Shown in pieces: positions 33,696 to 42,290 of a DNA stretch of 64,000 bases. Source of the stretch: Streptomyces katrae (GTDB lineage Bacteria > Actinomycetota > Actinomycetes > Streptomycetales > Streptomycetaceae); assembly GCF_002028425.1 (NCBI RefSeq), contig NZ_CP020042.1:6857560-6921559 (forward strand). The letters are read 5' to 3'. Position numbers and translations under genes: made by a program. The notes below the pieces were generated by a model. That model saw nothing but the letters and a program-made list of their open reading frames with translations. It made no database searches and had not been told where the DNA came from. How positions within the stretch are numbered: the stretch's first letter is position 1; every line of letters begins with the position of its first letter.

Positions 33696-34508
33696 TCAGC
33701 TGCCCGTGGTGACGCGCGGGGCCGGCTCGTACTTGTAGTTCGCCTGGCCGAAGTTCTTCTTCACGGCCGCGTCCCAGGAACCGTCCGAGACCATCTTGGT
33801 GAGCGCCGCGTTGATCTTCTTCTGGAGCGCGGAGTCGCCCTTCTTGATGCCGATGCCGTAGTTCTCGTTGCTCAGGTTCAGCCCGACCAGCTTGAACTTG
33901 CCCTCGTTGCCCTTGCGGGCCGCGTACCCGGCGAGGATCGAGTTGTCCGTGGTCATGGCGTCGACCAGGTTGTCCTGGAGGGCGACCAGGCACTCCGAGT
34001 ACCCGCCGAGCTCCAGCACGCTCGCCTTCGGGGCCAGCTTGCTGCGCACGTTCTCCGCGGAGGTGGACCCCGACACCGAGCACAGCCGCTTGGTGTTGAG
34101 GTCCTCCGCCTTGGTGATCGTGGTGTCGTCGGCGCGGACCAGCAGGTCCTGGTGGGCCACGAAGTAGGGGCCGGCGAAGTCGACCTTCTCGCGGCGCTTG
34201 TCGTTGATCGTGTAGCTGGCCGCGACGAACTTGACCTCGTTGTACTGGATCAGCAGTTCCCGGTCGTTGCTGTAGACCTGCTTGAACTCGATCTCGTTCG
34301 GCTTGTACCCGAGCTCCTTGGCGACGTACGTGGCCACGTCGACGTCGAAACCGGTGAACGTTCCGTCGGGCTCGCGCATGCCGATGCCGGGCTGGTCGAA
34401 CTTGATGCCGACCGGGATGGGCTCCTTCTTGGCTTCACCGCCACAGCCGGAGGCAGTGGCGGCGAGGGCGATCACTGCGGCGACCGCACCGGCCTTGGGA
34501 ACCTTCAT
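33696..34508 (-). CDS. Glutamate/polar amino acid-binding lipoprotein (GluB-like), orphan
   Basis: The 270-residue protein has a lipoprotein signal (GAVAAVIALAATASGCGG, Cys at residue 22) and a solute-binding protein family 3 domain: IGMREPDGTFTGFDVDVATYVAKELG, KRREKVDFAGPYFVAHQ, VDAMTTDNSILAGYA and NYGIGIKKGDSAL. It would bind acidic amino acids outside the membrane and deliver them to an ABC permease. No permease or ATPase genes are adjacent, unlike the usual gluABCD operon, so it must share a transporter. A PHO-box-like direct repeat lies 136-157 bases upstream of the start. Confidence 0.88.
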   Translation of the reverse strand: MKVPKAGAVAAVIALAATASGCGGEAKKEPIPVGIKFDQPGIGMREPDGTFTGFDVDVATYVAKELGYKPNEIEFKQVYSNDRELLIQYNEVKFVAASYTINDKRREKVDFAGPYFVAHQDLLVRADDTTITKAEDLNTKRLCSVSGSTSAENVRSKLAPKASVLELGGYSECLVALQDNLVDAMTTDNSILAGYAARKGNEGKFKLVGLNLSNENYGIGIKKGDSALQKKINAALTKMVSDGSWDAAVKKNFGQANYKYEPAPRVTTGS

Positions 34509-34643
34509 GTGCTGCTCTTTCCTCGGGAACGCGGAACCACAGGAAGGGCCTCGCGGAAACGTGGGGGGACGTGCGGAACCGCGGGGGCGCGTGGGCACGT
34601 GTATGAGGAAGCTAGGAGGGTGACGGGCGCAGCGTCACTGCAT

Positions 34644-34665
34644 CTGAGGAAAACTTGAGGATAAC
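34644..34665 (-). promoter_or_regulatory. PHO-box-like 11-base tandem direct repeat
   Basis: On the minus strand GTTATCCTCAA and GTTTTCCTCAG are directly adjacent. Eleven-base direct repeats beginning GTTC/GTT are the form of PhoP-binding sites in streptomycetes, and other OmpR-type regulators use similar spacing. The match to the GTTCACC core is partial. Confidence 0.4.
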
Positions 34666-34728
34666 GATCCGGTTCCGTCGGAGATCCTGCGGCGGCTGTG
34701 CTCCGGAGCCGAAGAAGGGGGCTGGTGC

Positions 34729-35808
34729 ATGGCAACGGGCGGGACGACGGGCGCGGCGCGGGTCGAGGGGAACACCCTGCTGCTGGGCGACGGGGTACGA
34801 ATCAGGTTCATCCGGACACTGCGCCTCCCGGAGTCGGGGACGCACGCGCTCCCGCCGGGGCTCGGGGAGTTCCCGCTGCGCCGCGTCGAGGACTATCCGG
34901 ACACCGTCCCCGCGGAATGGCGGGCCAAGGGCGGCGTGATGCTGCCGGTGTACCTGCGCGAGGCGATGTGGCTGGCCTTCGGCGGCTCGACCGAGCCGGC
35001 CGCGCTCCAGGTCGGGGTCGGCAAGGTGTGCGCCGTGTCGGGGAAGCCGTGGACCGGCCGGCTGGCGCGCGACCCGCAGAACTACGTGGTGCTGCCCCGT
35101 CAGCCGTGGCTGGACGGGATCAACTCGGGCGACGGGACGGTCCGCCAGTTCGTCGCCGTCCCGCTCGGCCTCGGTGCCACGGTCGAGGGGCAGGTCTCCG
35201 GCGAGGAGACCATGGGCGGGGTGCAGCTCCAGGCGTTCCCGCTGGAACCGGACGCCCTGGCCGCGTGGCGCGACGCGAACCGCCCGCGTCCCGCGCGTCC
35301 CGTGTTCGGCGGGGCGCCGCCCGCGCCCGGATCGGCGCCCGGCGGCTACGGGGCCCCGCCGCCCGCGCCGATGGCGATGGCCGCTCCGGGCGCCGCGCCG
35401 GCCCCGCCGGCCGCCCCGCGGGCCGCGGCCCCGGTGATGGGGCTCGGCGTCGGCGGGTCGATGCGCCAGGAGGTCTACCGCGACGAGCGCAAGCCCTCCG
35501 CCTGGGCGGACACCCCCGCCGCGCGGGTCTTCGTCCACCTGGTCACCCCGCCCGAGTGGCGCCGCATCACCGGCGAGGACTCCCCGCCCTCGCCCGTGGA
35601 CCGGGCCGCCTACACCAAGGCGGGACTGCCCTGGTACGACTACTACGACGAAAGCGGAACCGATCTGCCGGCCGCCGGACCGCTGGAGCAGGTCAAGCCG
35701 GTGGGCGACTGGCTCGGCGAGGACCACACGCCGTGGGCGCCCCCCGTGCCGGGACAGGTCAAGCACCTCGGGAAGGCGCCGCGCCCGGTGCAGGACGGGG
35801 ACTGGTAA
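34729..35808 (+). CDS. Conserved hypothetical protein with Ala/Pro linker
   Basis: The 359-residue protein has two ordered parts joined by a Pro/Ala/Gly linker (about residues 185-240). The N-terminal part contains EGNTLLLGDGVRIRFIRTLR and WLAFGGSTEPAALQVGVGKV. The C-terminal part holds VYRDERKPSAWADTPAARVF, WRRITGEDSPPSPVDRAAY and GLPWYDYYDE. No signal peptide or membrane helix is seen. I do not recognise an enzyme family; the acidic, aromatic C-terminal segment suggests a binding surface. The gene stands alone before the tRNA-like unit. Confidence 0.6.
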   Translation: MATGGTTGAARVEGNTLLLGDGVRIRFIRTLRLPESGTHALPPGLGEFPLRRVEDYPDTVPAEWRAKGGVMLPVYLREAMWLAFGGSTEPAALQVGVGKVCAVSGKPWTGRLARDPQNYVVLPRQPWLDGINSGDGTVRQFVAVPLGLGATVEGQVSGEETMGGVQLQAFPLEPDALAAWRDANRPRPARPVFGGAPPAPGSAPGGYGAPPPAPMAMAAPGAAPAPPAAPRAAAPVMGLGVGGSMRQEVYRDERKPSAWADTPAARVFVHLVTPPEWRRITGEDSPPSPVDRAAYTKAGLPWYDYYDESGTDLPAAGPLEQVKPVGDWLGEDHTPWAPPVPGQVKHLGKAPRPVQDGDW

Positions 35809-35870
35809 GCCGGGCGCGGCGGGACCCCAGGGCATTCAAACTGGTGATCGATTTCCGGCGGTACGGCCGC

Positions 35871-35876
35871 TATGAT
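35871..35876 (+). promoter_or_regulatory. -10 box TATGAT in front of the tRNA-like RNA
   Basis: TATGAT matches the vegetative -10 at five of six bases. Its expected start (about 35883) coincides with the first base of the extended acceptor stem. No clear -35 was found at 35848-35853. Confidence 0.55.
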
Positions 35877-35883
35877 CACCGCA

Positions 35884-35959
35884 GCAAGGCCGTAGCGCAG
35901 AGGTCGTCGCGCCCAAGCATCGAGCTGGAGGACGTCGGTTCGAATCCGACCGGTCTTGC
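35884..35959 (+). ncRNA. tRNA-like RNA with non-canonical anticodon arm
   Basis: The sequence folds into most of a tRNA. Acceptor stem: AAGGCCG (35886-35892) with CGGTCTT (35951-35957), extendable by GC at each outer end. T8 and A9 follow, then a D arm of GCGC/GCGC with GG in the loop, a 5-base variable loop AGGAC, and a perfect T arm GTCGG-TTCGAAT-CCGAC. The part between D arm and variable loop (35913-35928) is only 16 bases where 18 are expected. It pairs only with a bulged A and a 5-base loop ATCGA, and U33 is not in place. No CCA is encoded. It could be a tRNA pseudogene, a regulatory tRNA mimic or a very unusual tRNA. Confidence 0.6.
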
Positions 35960-35970
35960 GTCTTCTTTCC

Positions 35971-36015
35971 CGTCCTGACGGCCGGCGCGCACCGCCGTGC
36001 CGTGCCGTCAGGACG
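35971..36015 (+). terminator. Hairpin terminator of the tRNA-like unit
   Basis: CGTCCTGACGGC (35971-35982) and GCCGTCAGGACG (36004-36015) are perfectly complementary. The stem starts 11 bases after the tRNA-like element and ends 57 bases before the LRR gene. Confidence 0.65.
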
Positions 36016-36072
36016 CTCGTACCCGAAGTTGCTCGGTCGCCGGAAGCCGGCGAAGGAACCGGTGGAGTGGTG

Positions 36073-37224
36073 ATGACACGGCCGACGCCCGTACGGTGCC
36101 CCGCGATCGAGCACCCGGACCTGCCCCTCGCCGACCCGGCGGCCCTGGACCCGCTGCTCGCCCGCCTCGCGCAGGACCACCCGGTCGCCACCGACGAGAC
36201 CTTCCCCCTCGGCACCCTGCGCGCCGACGGCCGCGTCGACCTCTGCAAGCAGGGCCTCGGCCCCGCCGGAGCCGCCCGGCTGCTGCCCGCGGCCACCGCC
36301 TCCCCGCACGCCGCGCACCTCCTGCTCGGCACCAACTCCCTCGCCGACGAAGGCGCCCGCACCCTCGCCGCCGCCCTCACCGCGGCCGGCCCGGACCACG
36401 GGCTGCACACCCTCTACCTCGGCTGCAACCGCATCGGCCCCGACGGCCTCCTCGCCCTCGCCGGAGCCCTCGCCGAGGACACCGGCGTCCGCGCCCTCTG
36501 GCTCAAGCGGAACCCGCTGCACGAGGACGGCGCCCGGATCCTGGCCGCCCTGCTGCGCCGCAACACCGCGCTGCGCACCCTCGACCTCGTCAACACCGGC
36601 ATCACCGCCGACGGCGTACGCCTCCTCCTGGACGCGCTGCGCACCCGCGAGACCCCGCTCGAACGCATCTACCTCGGCGGCAACGGCCTCACCGCCGAAG
36701 CGGCCCCGCTGCTGGCCGCCCTCATCCGCGAGGCCGGGGTCCGCGAGCTGTACGTCCCCGCCAACCACCTCGGCGACGAGGGCGCCGCGATCCTGGCGGC
36801 CGCCGCCGCCGAAGCCGGACCTGGCCGCCCGGTGCGCCTGGGCCTCGGTGGCAACGGCATCGGCGTTCCCGGAGCCCGCGCCCTGGCCGCGGCCCTCGGC
36901 GGGATCGAGTCCCTGGACCTCGGCCGGGTCATGTCCGAGCGCAGCCTCGGCTCCACCGGCAACGCCACCGGCGACGAGGGCGCGTACGCCCTGGCCGACG
37001 CGCTGCCCGGCAGCGCGCTGCGCCGCCTCGAACTGCGCCACACCGGCATCACCGGCCGCGGCGCCAAGCGCCTGCTGGCCGCACTGCCGGACGGCAGCCC
37101 CCTGGAGCACGTCGGCCTCGGCCCCGGTACCCCCCGGCGCATCAAGCGCTCCTTCGCCGAACGGCTGCGCCCCGCCCGGCCCGGCCACCCGGACCTGCGG
37201 GCCATCGGCAGCGTGTACCGGTGA
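36073..37224 (+). CDS. Leucine-rich repeat (RNI-like) protein
   Basis: The 383-residue protein consists of about eight repeats of roughly 28 residues of ribonuclease-inhibitor type. Examples are LHTLYLGCNRIGPDGLLALAG, VRALWLKRNPLHEDGARIL, LRTLDLVNTGITADGVRLLL and LERIYLGGNGLTAEAAPLL, with the LxLxxNxL pattern. A curved protein-binding scaffold with no enzymatic residue is expected, and no signal peptide is seen, so it is cytoplasmic. ATG at 36073 follows GGTGGAG. It overlaps the ankyrin-type gene by GTGA and heads a five-gene operon with a MoxR ATPase and a VWA protein. Confidence 0.88.
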   Translation: MTRPTPVRCPAIEHPDLPLADPAALDPLLARLAQDHPVATDETFPLGTLRADGRVDLCKQGLGPAGAARLLPAATASPHAAHLLLGTNSLADEGARTLAAALTAAGPDHGLHTLYLGCNRIGPDGLLALAGALAEDTGVRALWLKRNPLHEDGARILAALLRRNTALRTLDLVNTGITADGVRLLLDALRTRETPLERIYLGGNGLTAEAAPLLAALIREAGVRELYVPANHLGDEGAAILAAAAAEAGPGRPVRLGLGGNGIGVPGARALAAALGGIESLDLGRVMSERSLGSTGNATGDEGAYALADALPGSALRRLELRHTGITGRGAKRLLAALPDGSPLEHVGLGPGTPRRIKRSFAERLRPARPGHPDLRAIGSVYR

Positions 37225-39068
37225 GCGCGTCCGGCGAGCAGCCCCTCGCCGACCTGCCGCCCGGCGCCCTGCCCGACGAGGACGCCGCCGCCTGGCAGCG
37301 CGTCCGCCGCTACGCGGTGCCCCGCTGGATGATCGAGCAGGCCACCGCGCACCGCCTGGCCGGGGACTGGCGCGCCGCCTGCGCCGCCGCCGGAGTCGAG
37401 GTCGCCTTCGACCTGCCCGCGCTCGCCTCCGCGTACGGGACCGCAGTCGCCCGCGAGGCGGAGGCCGACCTGCTCCACCTGGTCCCCGAGCTGCTGCGCT
37501 GGCACCTGCCCCGGGTCCTGGGCGGCCGCACCGTCCTGGCCCCCAACCGGCGCGTCGTACTGGCCCGTTACGGCCGGGACGGGGCCGCGCCCGTCCTGTA
37601 CGCCACCACCCGCGCCATGGTGGACGGCCCGCAGCGGCTGCGGCTGCACTGCGCGCCCGTCGACCCGGCGCGCAAGCGCCACGCCTACGCGGGCTGGGTC
37701 ACCGAGGACTGGACCGGCGCGCCCTGGTTCTGGGACTCCCGGCACACCGCCGCACTGCGCTCCTGCGCCGGCCCCGCCGGCCGTCTCCCCTTCTTCCACG
37801 CCGACGGCACCCCGCTCGGCGCCGACGCGCTGCCCTCCGCCGAACCCGCCCCCGGCGACCGTGCCGCCCGCACGGAGTGGGCCGCCGAGCTCTACCGGCG
37901 CGGCGACCTCGAGGCGGCCTTCGCCTCGGCCGGGATCGAGCTGGACTTCTCGCCCTTCGAACGGCGCGGCCGCCTCTACCCCACCCACGACGCCCGGCAA
38001 GCGCTGGAATCGGTCCCGCTGGAGCCGGTCCGGCTCGTGGAGGAGTTCCGCCGCCTGACCGCGGCGGGCGCGGGGGAGCGGTTCCGCTTCGCCCCGCACT
38101 GGCGCGCCCTGCTGCTGCTGGAGCCCGCCGGGGACGGGGCGGCGAGCGGCCTGCGGCTGCGGCTCGCCGACCCCCAGGCGGTGGGCGAAGTGACCCGGCT
38201 GCCCGACTACGTCTGGCAGCCGCTGCCCGACCCGTACCTCGTGCGCACCGGCCGGACCGCCCCGCACGAACTGCACCCGCTCGTCGCCGCCGCGCTGTTC
38301 CCCGGAGCAGGGCCGGCCGAGGGTCCGCCCGGCCCCGCCGCGCCCCGGCCCGTCCGGGTGCGCTGCGTCGGCGAGTGGCACGAGGTGCGCTCCCGGGACG
38401 GCGCACTCGAACTCCCGCACACCGCCGAGGAGCAGCAGCGCGAGCGCGCCCTGCGCGCCTTCGGCGGGGCCATCGCCGGCTGCTTCGCCGTGCGCGAGGC
38501 GTGGACCACCGGCAAGGGCCGCCTCCCGCGCGCCCTGCGCGCCGAGCGGCGCGAGCTGTTCGAACGCGTCCAGCACGGCGACACCCCCGGCGTCCTCGCG
38601 CTTCTCGACGCGGGCCTCGACCCCGGGGTGCGCAACGGCCGCGGCCAGGGCCTGCTGCACCTGCTGCCGTTCGTGCGCCACGAGGAGCTGCTGTCCCGGC
38701 TCCTGGAGGCCGGACTCGACCTGGAGCAGGCGGACGACGCCGACCGCACCCCGCTCCAGTGCGCCGTCCAGAACGGCGGCACCGCCGCCCTGGTCCGCGC
38801 GCTCCTCGCGGCCGGCGCGCGCACCGACGTGGTCGACACCATGGGCCTGGCGCTGGGCCAGGTGGTGCGCCGCTACAAGCGGACCGACCTCGCCTTCCTC
38901 AAGCAGCTGGTGGAGGAGCGCCACCCCGGCCTCGGCTTCGGCGAGTACGACGAGTTCATGGACGACCGCGAGGAGTGGGAGGAGGACCGGGAGTACGACG
39001 ACCACGACGGCTACGCGGTCCTCGGCGATCCCACGGGTCCGGTCGACGGCCAGGCAGGGAGAGCATGA
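37221..39068 (+). CDS. Large protein with C-terminal ankyrin repeats
   Basis: The 615-residue protein has a long N-terminal region (1 to about 435) with two similar blocks: residues 40-70 (AGDWRAACAAAGVEVAFDL) and 220-245 (RGDLEAAFASAGIELDFS). It may be an internal duplication. Ankyrin repeats occupy about 450-570 (VQHGDTPGVLALLDAGLDPG, LLEAGLDLEQADDADRTPL, LLAAGARTDVVDTMG). A very acidic tail (DREEWEEDREYDDHDG) ends the protein. GTG at 37221 overlaps the LRR stop. It is probably a protein-interaction or substrate-recognition factor for the MoxR/VWA pair downstream; the N-terminal domain is not recognised. Confidence 0.8.
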   Translation: MSASGEQPLADLPPGALPDEDAAAWQRVRRYAVPRWMIEQATAHRLAGDWRAACAAAGVEVAFDLPALASAYGTAVAREAEADLLHLVPELLRWHLPRVLGGRTVLAPNRRVVLARYGRDGAAPVLYATTRAMVDGPQRLRLHCAPVDPARKRHAYAGWVTEDWTGAPWFWDSRHTAALRSCAGPAGRLPFFHADGTPLGADALPSAEPAPGDRAARTEWAAELYRRGDLEAAFASAGIELDFSPFERRGRLYPTHDARQALESVPLEPVRLVEEFRRLTAAGAGERFRFAPHWRALLLLEPAGDGAASGLRLRLADPQAVGEVTRLPDYVWQPLPDPYLVRTGRTAPHELHPLVAAALFPGAGPAEGPPGPAAPRPVRVRCVGEWHEVRSRDGALELPHTAEEQQRERALRAFGGAIAGCFAVREAWTTGKGRLPRALRAERRELFERVQHGDTPGVLALLDAGLDPGVRNGRGQGLLHLLPFVRHEELLSRLLEAGLDLEQADDADRTPLQCAVQNGGTAALVRALLAAGARTDVVDTMGLALGQVVRRYKRTDLAFLKQLVEERHPGLGFGEYDEFMDDREEWEEDREYDDHDGYAVLGDPTGPVDGQAGRA

Positions 39069-40264
39069 CCACCGCACCGATGCGGCCCGCCCCCGCGCTG
39101 GCCGCCGCCGACGCCCTGGCCGCCCGGCTCGGCGCCACCCGCACCGAACCCGCGGCCAACCCCCAGCTGGAGGCCCTGGCCCTGGCGGTGACGGCCAATC
39201 AGCCCGTCCTGCTGTGGGGTGAGCCCGGCATCGGCAAGTCCGCCGGCATGGAGCGGCTCGCGGCCGCCCTCGGCGTCCGGCTGGAGACCGTCATCGCCAG
39301 CGTCCACGAGCCCTCCGACTTCGCCGGTCTGCCCATCGTCGGCGAGGACCCCGCCACCACCGGCGTGCCCATGGCGCCGCCGGACTGGGCGGTGCGCCTG
39401 GCCCGCACCGGGCACGGGCTGCTGTTCTTCGACGAGCTGTCCTCCGCCCCGCCCGCCGTCCAGGCCGCCCTCCTGCGCGTGGTCCTCGAACGCCGGGTCG
39501 GAAGCCTCGAACTGCCCGCCTCCGTACGGATCGTCGCGGCGGCCAACCCGCCCTCCAGCGCGGCCGACGGCTGGCACCTCAGCCCGCCCCTCGCCAACCG
39601 TTTCGTCCACCTCGACTGGACGCACGACGCCCGCACGGTCGCCCGCGGCATGGCCGGGATCTGGCCGGAGACGGCCCTGCCCGCCGTCGACCCCGCCCGG
39701 GCCGCCGGCGCGGCCGCCCGGGCCCGCGGCGTGATCTCCGGCTTCCTCACCGCCCGCCCCGGCCTCGTCCACCACATGCCGAACGACGCCGAGGGCCGCG
39801 GCCGGGCCTGGCCCTCCCCGCGCACCTGGGAGATGGCCCTGCGCATGCTGGCCACCGGCTACGCGTCCGGCGCGGGCCGGGAGGCGCTGTCGGCCGCGCT
39901 CACCGGGGCCGTCGGCGACGGCGCGGGCCTGGAGCTGCTGGCCTACCTGGAGAACCTCGACCTGCCCGACCCGGAGAAGGTGCTGGCCGACCCCGACGCC
40001 TTCGCCCTGCCCGGGCGCGGCGACCGGCAGCTGGCCTTCCTCATCGCGGTCGTGGCCGCCGTCCAGGGCGAACTCACCCGGCCCCGCTGGGAGGCGGGCT
40101 GGGCGGTGCTCGCCAAGGCCGTCGACGCGGGCGTGCCCGACGTGGCCGCGCGGGCCGCCGCCGACCTGGCCGCGATGCGCGACCCGTCCTGGCCCGTACC
40201 CGCCGGGATCGACGCCTTCGTGGAACTGCTCCAGCTGGCCGGGGCCCTCCCCGGCCCCCGCTGA
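39065..40264 (+). CDS. MoxR-type AAA+ ATPase
   Basis: The 399-residue protein has Walker A GEPGIGKS at residues 52-59, Walker B LLFFDELSSAPP, sensor-1 VAAANPPSSA and an arginine-containing LANRFVHLDW, all typical of MoxR. A C-terminal helical lid follows. MoxR ATPases remodel or activate partner proteins that usually carry VWA domains, and the next gene encodes such a protein. ATG at 39065 overlaps the ankyrin-protein stop (ATGA), so the operon is tightly coupled. Confidence 0.92.
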   Translation: MTTAPMRPAPALAAADALAARLGATRTEPAANPQLEALALAVTANQPVLLWGEPGIGKSAGMERLAAALGVRLETVIASVHEPSDFAGLPIVGEDPATTGVPMAPPDWAVRLARTGHGLLFFDELSSAPPAVQAALLRVVLERRVGSLELPASVRIVAAANPPSSAADGWHLSPPLANRFVHLDWTHDARTVARGMAGIWPETALPAVDPARAAGAAARARGVISGFLTARPGLVHHMPNDAEGRGRAWPSPRTWEMALRMLATGYASGAGREALSAALTGAVGDGAGLELLAYLENLDLPDPEKVLADPDAFALPGRGDRQLAFLIAVVAAVQGELTRPRWEAGWAVLAKAVDAGVPDVAARAAADLAAMRDPSWPVPAGIDAFVELLQLAGALPGPR

Positions 40265-40281
40265 CCGGGCCGGCCGCACCC

Positions 40282-41487
40282 GTGGACCGACCCCTGGACC
40301 GGGCCAAGCTGCTCGCCGCCCGCTACGCGGCTGCCGAGGCCCGGCCCTACCTGGCCTCGGCCCTGTACGCGCTGACCGTCGTCCCCTCCCCGGGGCCGAC
40401 GGGGGTGAGCACGATGGGCGTCGACCGGCACTGGCGCTGCTACGTCTCGCCCGCGTTCGTCGAGCGGACCCCCGTGCCCGAGCTCGCCGGCGTGTGGATC
40501 CACGAGGTCGCCCACCTGCTGCGCGACCACCACGGCCGGGCCGACCGGCTCCCCGCCGCCGACCAGCGCGATCCGCTGCGGATCAACATCGCCCAGGACT
40601 GCGAGATCAACGACGACCTCCTCGCCGACGGGCTCAGGCTCCCCGAGGGCCGGATGGAGCCGGGCCGTTTCGGCCTCCCCGCCGGCGGGCTGTTCGAGGG
40701 CTACCTGCCCGCCATCCCGCACACGCCCCCGCACGCGCACGTGGACTGCGGCTCGGGGGCGCACGGCGTCCCCGCGCCCTGGGAACTCGGCGCGGCGGAC
40801 GGCGCCGCCCGGATCGGCCCGGTGGAGGCGGAGGCCCTGCGCCGGACCACCGCCCAGGCCGTCCGCGCCCACCGGCGCACCCGGGGCCGCGGCAGCGTCC
40901 CGGCCGGCTGGGAACGCTGGGCGGAGCAGGTGCTGGAGCCGGTCGTGGACTGGCGGCGCGCCCTGCGCGGGGCGGTCCGGGAGGCCGCGGCCTGGGCCTG
41001 CGGCGCCGTGGACTACACCTACCGCCGCCCCTCGCGCCGCACCCCCGCGCTGGGCGGCCGGGTGGTGCTGCCGAGCCTGCGCAGGCCACTGCCCCGGGTC
41101 GCGATCGTCGTCGACACCTCCGGCTCCATGGGGGACGCGGAACTCGCCGCCGCGCTGGGCGAGGTGACCGGGGTGCTGCGGGAGGTCGGCGTCGGCGGCA
41201 ACCGGGTCGCGGTACTGGCCTGCGACGCCGACGTACAGGCCGTGAACCGGGTGACCAGCGCCGAGCAGGTGACCCTCGCCGGGGGCGGCGGCACCGACAT
41301 GCGGGTGGGCATCGCGGCCGCGCTGGACGTGCCGGACCGGCCGGGCATCGTCGTGGTCCTGACCGACGGCTTGACCCCCTGGCCGGAGGGCGCCCTGCCC
41401 TGCCGGGTGATCGCCGCACTGATCGGACCGGACGCCCCGCAGCCGCCGGACGGTGTGGAGACCGTACGGGTGACCCCCCTGGACTGA
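40282..41487 (+). CDS. VWA protein with HExxH metallopeptidase-like domain (DUF2201 type)
   Basis: The 401-residue protein has an N-terminal putative metallopeptidase region with HEVAH at residues 74-78 followed by LLRDHHGRAD and CEINDDLL. Its C-terminal VWA domain has a complete MIDAS (DTSGSM starting at Asp278, later GGGGTDM and LTDGLTPW). The combination is known in MoxR-linked DUF2201 proteins. The MoxR partner, encoded 17 bases upstream, should act on it. Whether the HExxH site is active is unknown. The start is GTG at 40282. Confidence 0.9.
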   Translation: MDRPLDRAKLLAARYAAAEARPYLASALYALTVVPSPGPTGVSTMGVDRHWRCYVSPAFVERTPVPELAGVWIHEVAHLLRDHHGRADRLPAADQRDPLRINIAQDCEINDDLLADGLRLPEGRMEPGRFGLPAGGLFEGYLPAIPHTPPHAHVDCGSGAHGVPAPWELGAADGAARIGPVEAEALRRTTAQAVRAHRRTRGRGSVPAGWERWAEQVLEPVVDWRRALRGAVREAAAWACGAVDYTYRRPSRRTPALGGRVVLPSLRRPLPRVAIVVDTSGSMGDAELAAALGEVTGVLREVGVGGNRVAVLACDADVQAVNRVTSAEQVTLAGGGGTDMRVGIAAALDVPDRPGIVVVLTDGLTPWPEGALPCRVIAALIGPDAPQPPDGVETVRVTPLD

Positions 41488-41604
41488 GCCGCGAACTGGC
41501 CGGTTGTGTACGGTGGTTCACCCGGTGATCGGCAACGCGTGGCAGCATGGCCGGGCCGGACGCGGGGGACACGGCCCGCGGCGGCCGAGCCGAGGGGGAG
41601 TCCG

Positions 41605-42150
41605 GTGACCGGAGTACGCAAGAGCCTGGCCAAGGTGGAGATAGCCCTGCGCTGGGACCCCAGCCCCGCCGGCACGCCCCCGCACGACCTCGACCTGGTC
41701 GCCGGGGTCTTCGGGGCCGGCGACCCGCACGGGCAGCCGGTCTACCTCGTCCACTTCGGCAGCCGTGCCCCCGACGGCACGATCACCCTCGACCGGGACA
41801 GCCGCAACGGCCAGGGCTTCGGCTGGGACGAGGTGATGACCCTCGAACTGGACCGGCTGGCCCCCGACCTGGTCCGCGTGGTGGTCGGGGTGGTGATCCA
41901 GGACCCGGGCCCGGCGGGCGCGCCCGGCCGTACGGTCTTCTCCGCCGTCGCGGGCACGGGCCTGCGGATCCGCGAGGGCCACACCGACCTCGCCACCGGC
42001 GACTTCACCGAGCTCGCCGGGGCCACGGCGGCCACCGTCGCCGAGTTCGTCCGCGACGGCGGGAGCGGCTGGACGCTGGACGCCCGGGCCCACGGCTTCG
42101 ACGCGGACCCGCAGGAGTACACCCGGCTGATGGGCGCGGCCCGGGACTGA
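41605..42150 (+). CDS. TerD-family protein
   Basis: The 181-residue protein begins VRKSLAKVEIALRWDPSPAG, then LDLVAGVFGAGDPHG and VHFGSRAPDGTITLDRDSRNG, and DEVMTLELDRLAPDLVRVVVGV. These are the TerD calcium-binding beta-sandwich blocks. Ter proteins work with VWA and MoxR-like factors in stress or phage-defence complexes. GTG at 41605 has GAGGGGGAG just upstream. It follows the VWA gene by 117 bases and precedes a terminator, so it may be the last gene of the operon or a separate unit. Confidence 0.85.
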   Translation: MTGVRKSLAKVEIALRWDPSPAGTPPHDLDLVAGVFGAGDPHGQPVYLVHFGSRAPDGTITLDRDSRNGQGFGWDEVMTLELDRLAPDLVRVVVGVVIQDPGPAGAPGRTVFSAVAGTGLRIREGHTDLATGDFTELAGATAATVAEFVRDGGSGWTLDARAHGFDADPQEYTRLMGAARD

Positions 42151-42162
42151 GGAGGGTCCGGA

Positions 42163-42212
42163 CCGGACGGGGCGGCGGTCCCCCTGCTCGGGAGGGCCGC
42201 CGACCCGTCCGG
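42163..42212. terminator. Hairpin terminator between TerD and TetR genes
   Basis: CCGGACGGGGCGGCGG (42163-42178) pairs with CCGCCGACCCGTCCGG (42197-42212) with one mismatch. It lies between converging genes. Confidence 0.65.
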
Positions 42213-42290
42213 GTGGCGCGCTGCCGCCGTCCCCACGAGGCAGCGCGAAGCGGGTCGCCGTCCGGTCATCGTGAACGGCGGCCCACCGGT

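Noticed and set aside
35836..37188. Long minus-strand open frame across the tRNA-like unit and LRR gene
   Set aside because: It is a GC-rich shadow of the LRR gene; the part reading SDSNRRPPA is a well-known artefact of translating the reverse of tRNA-like sequences.
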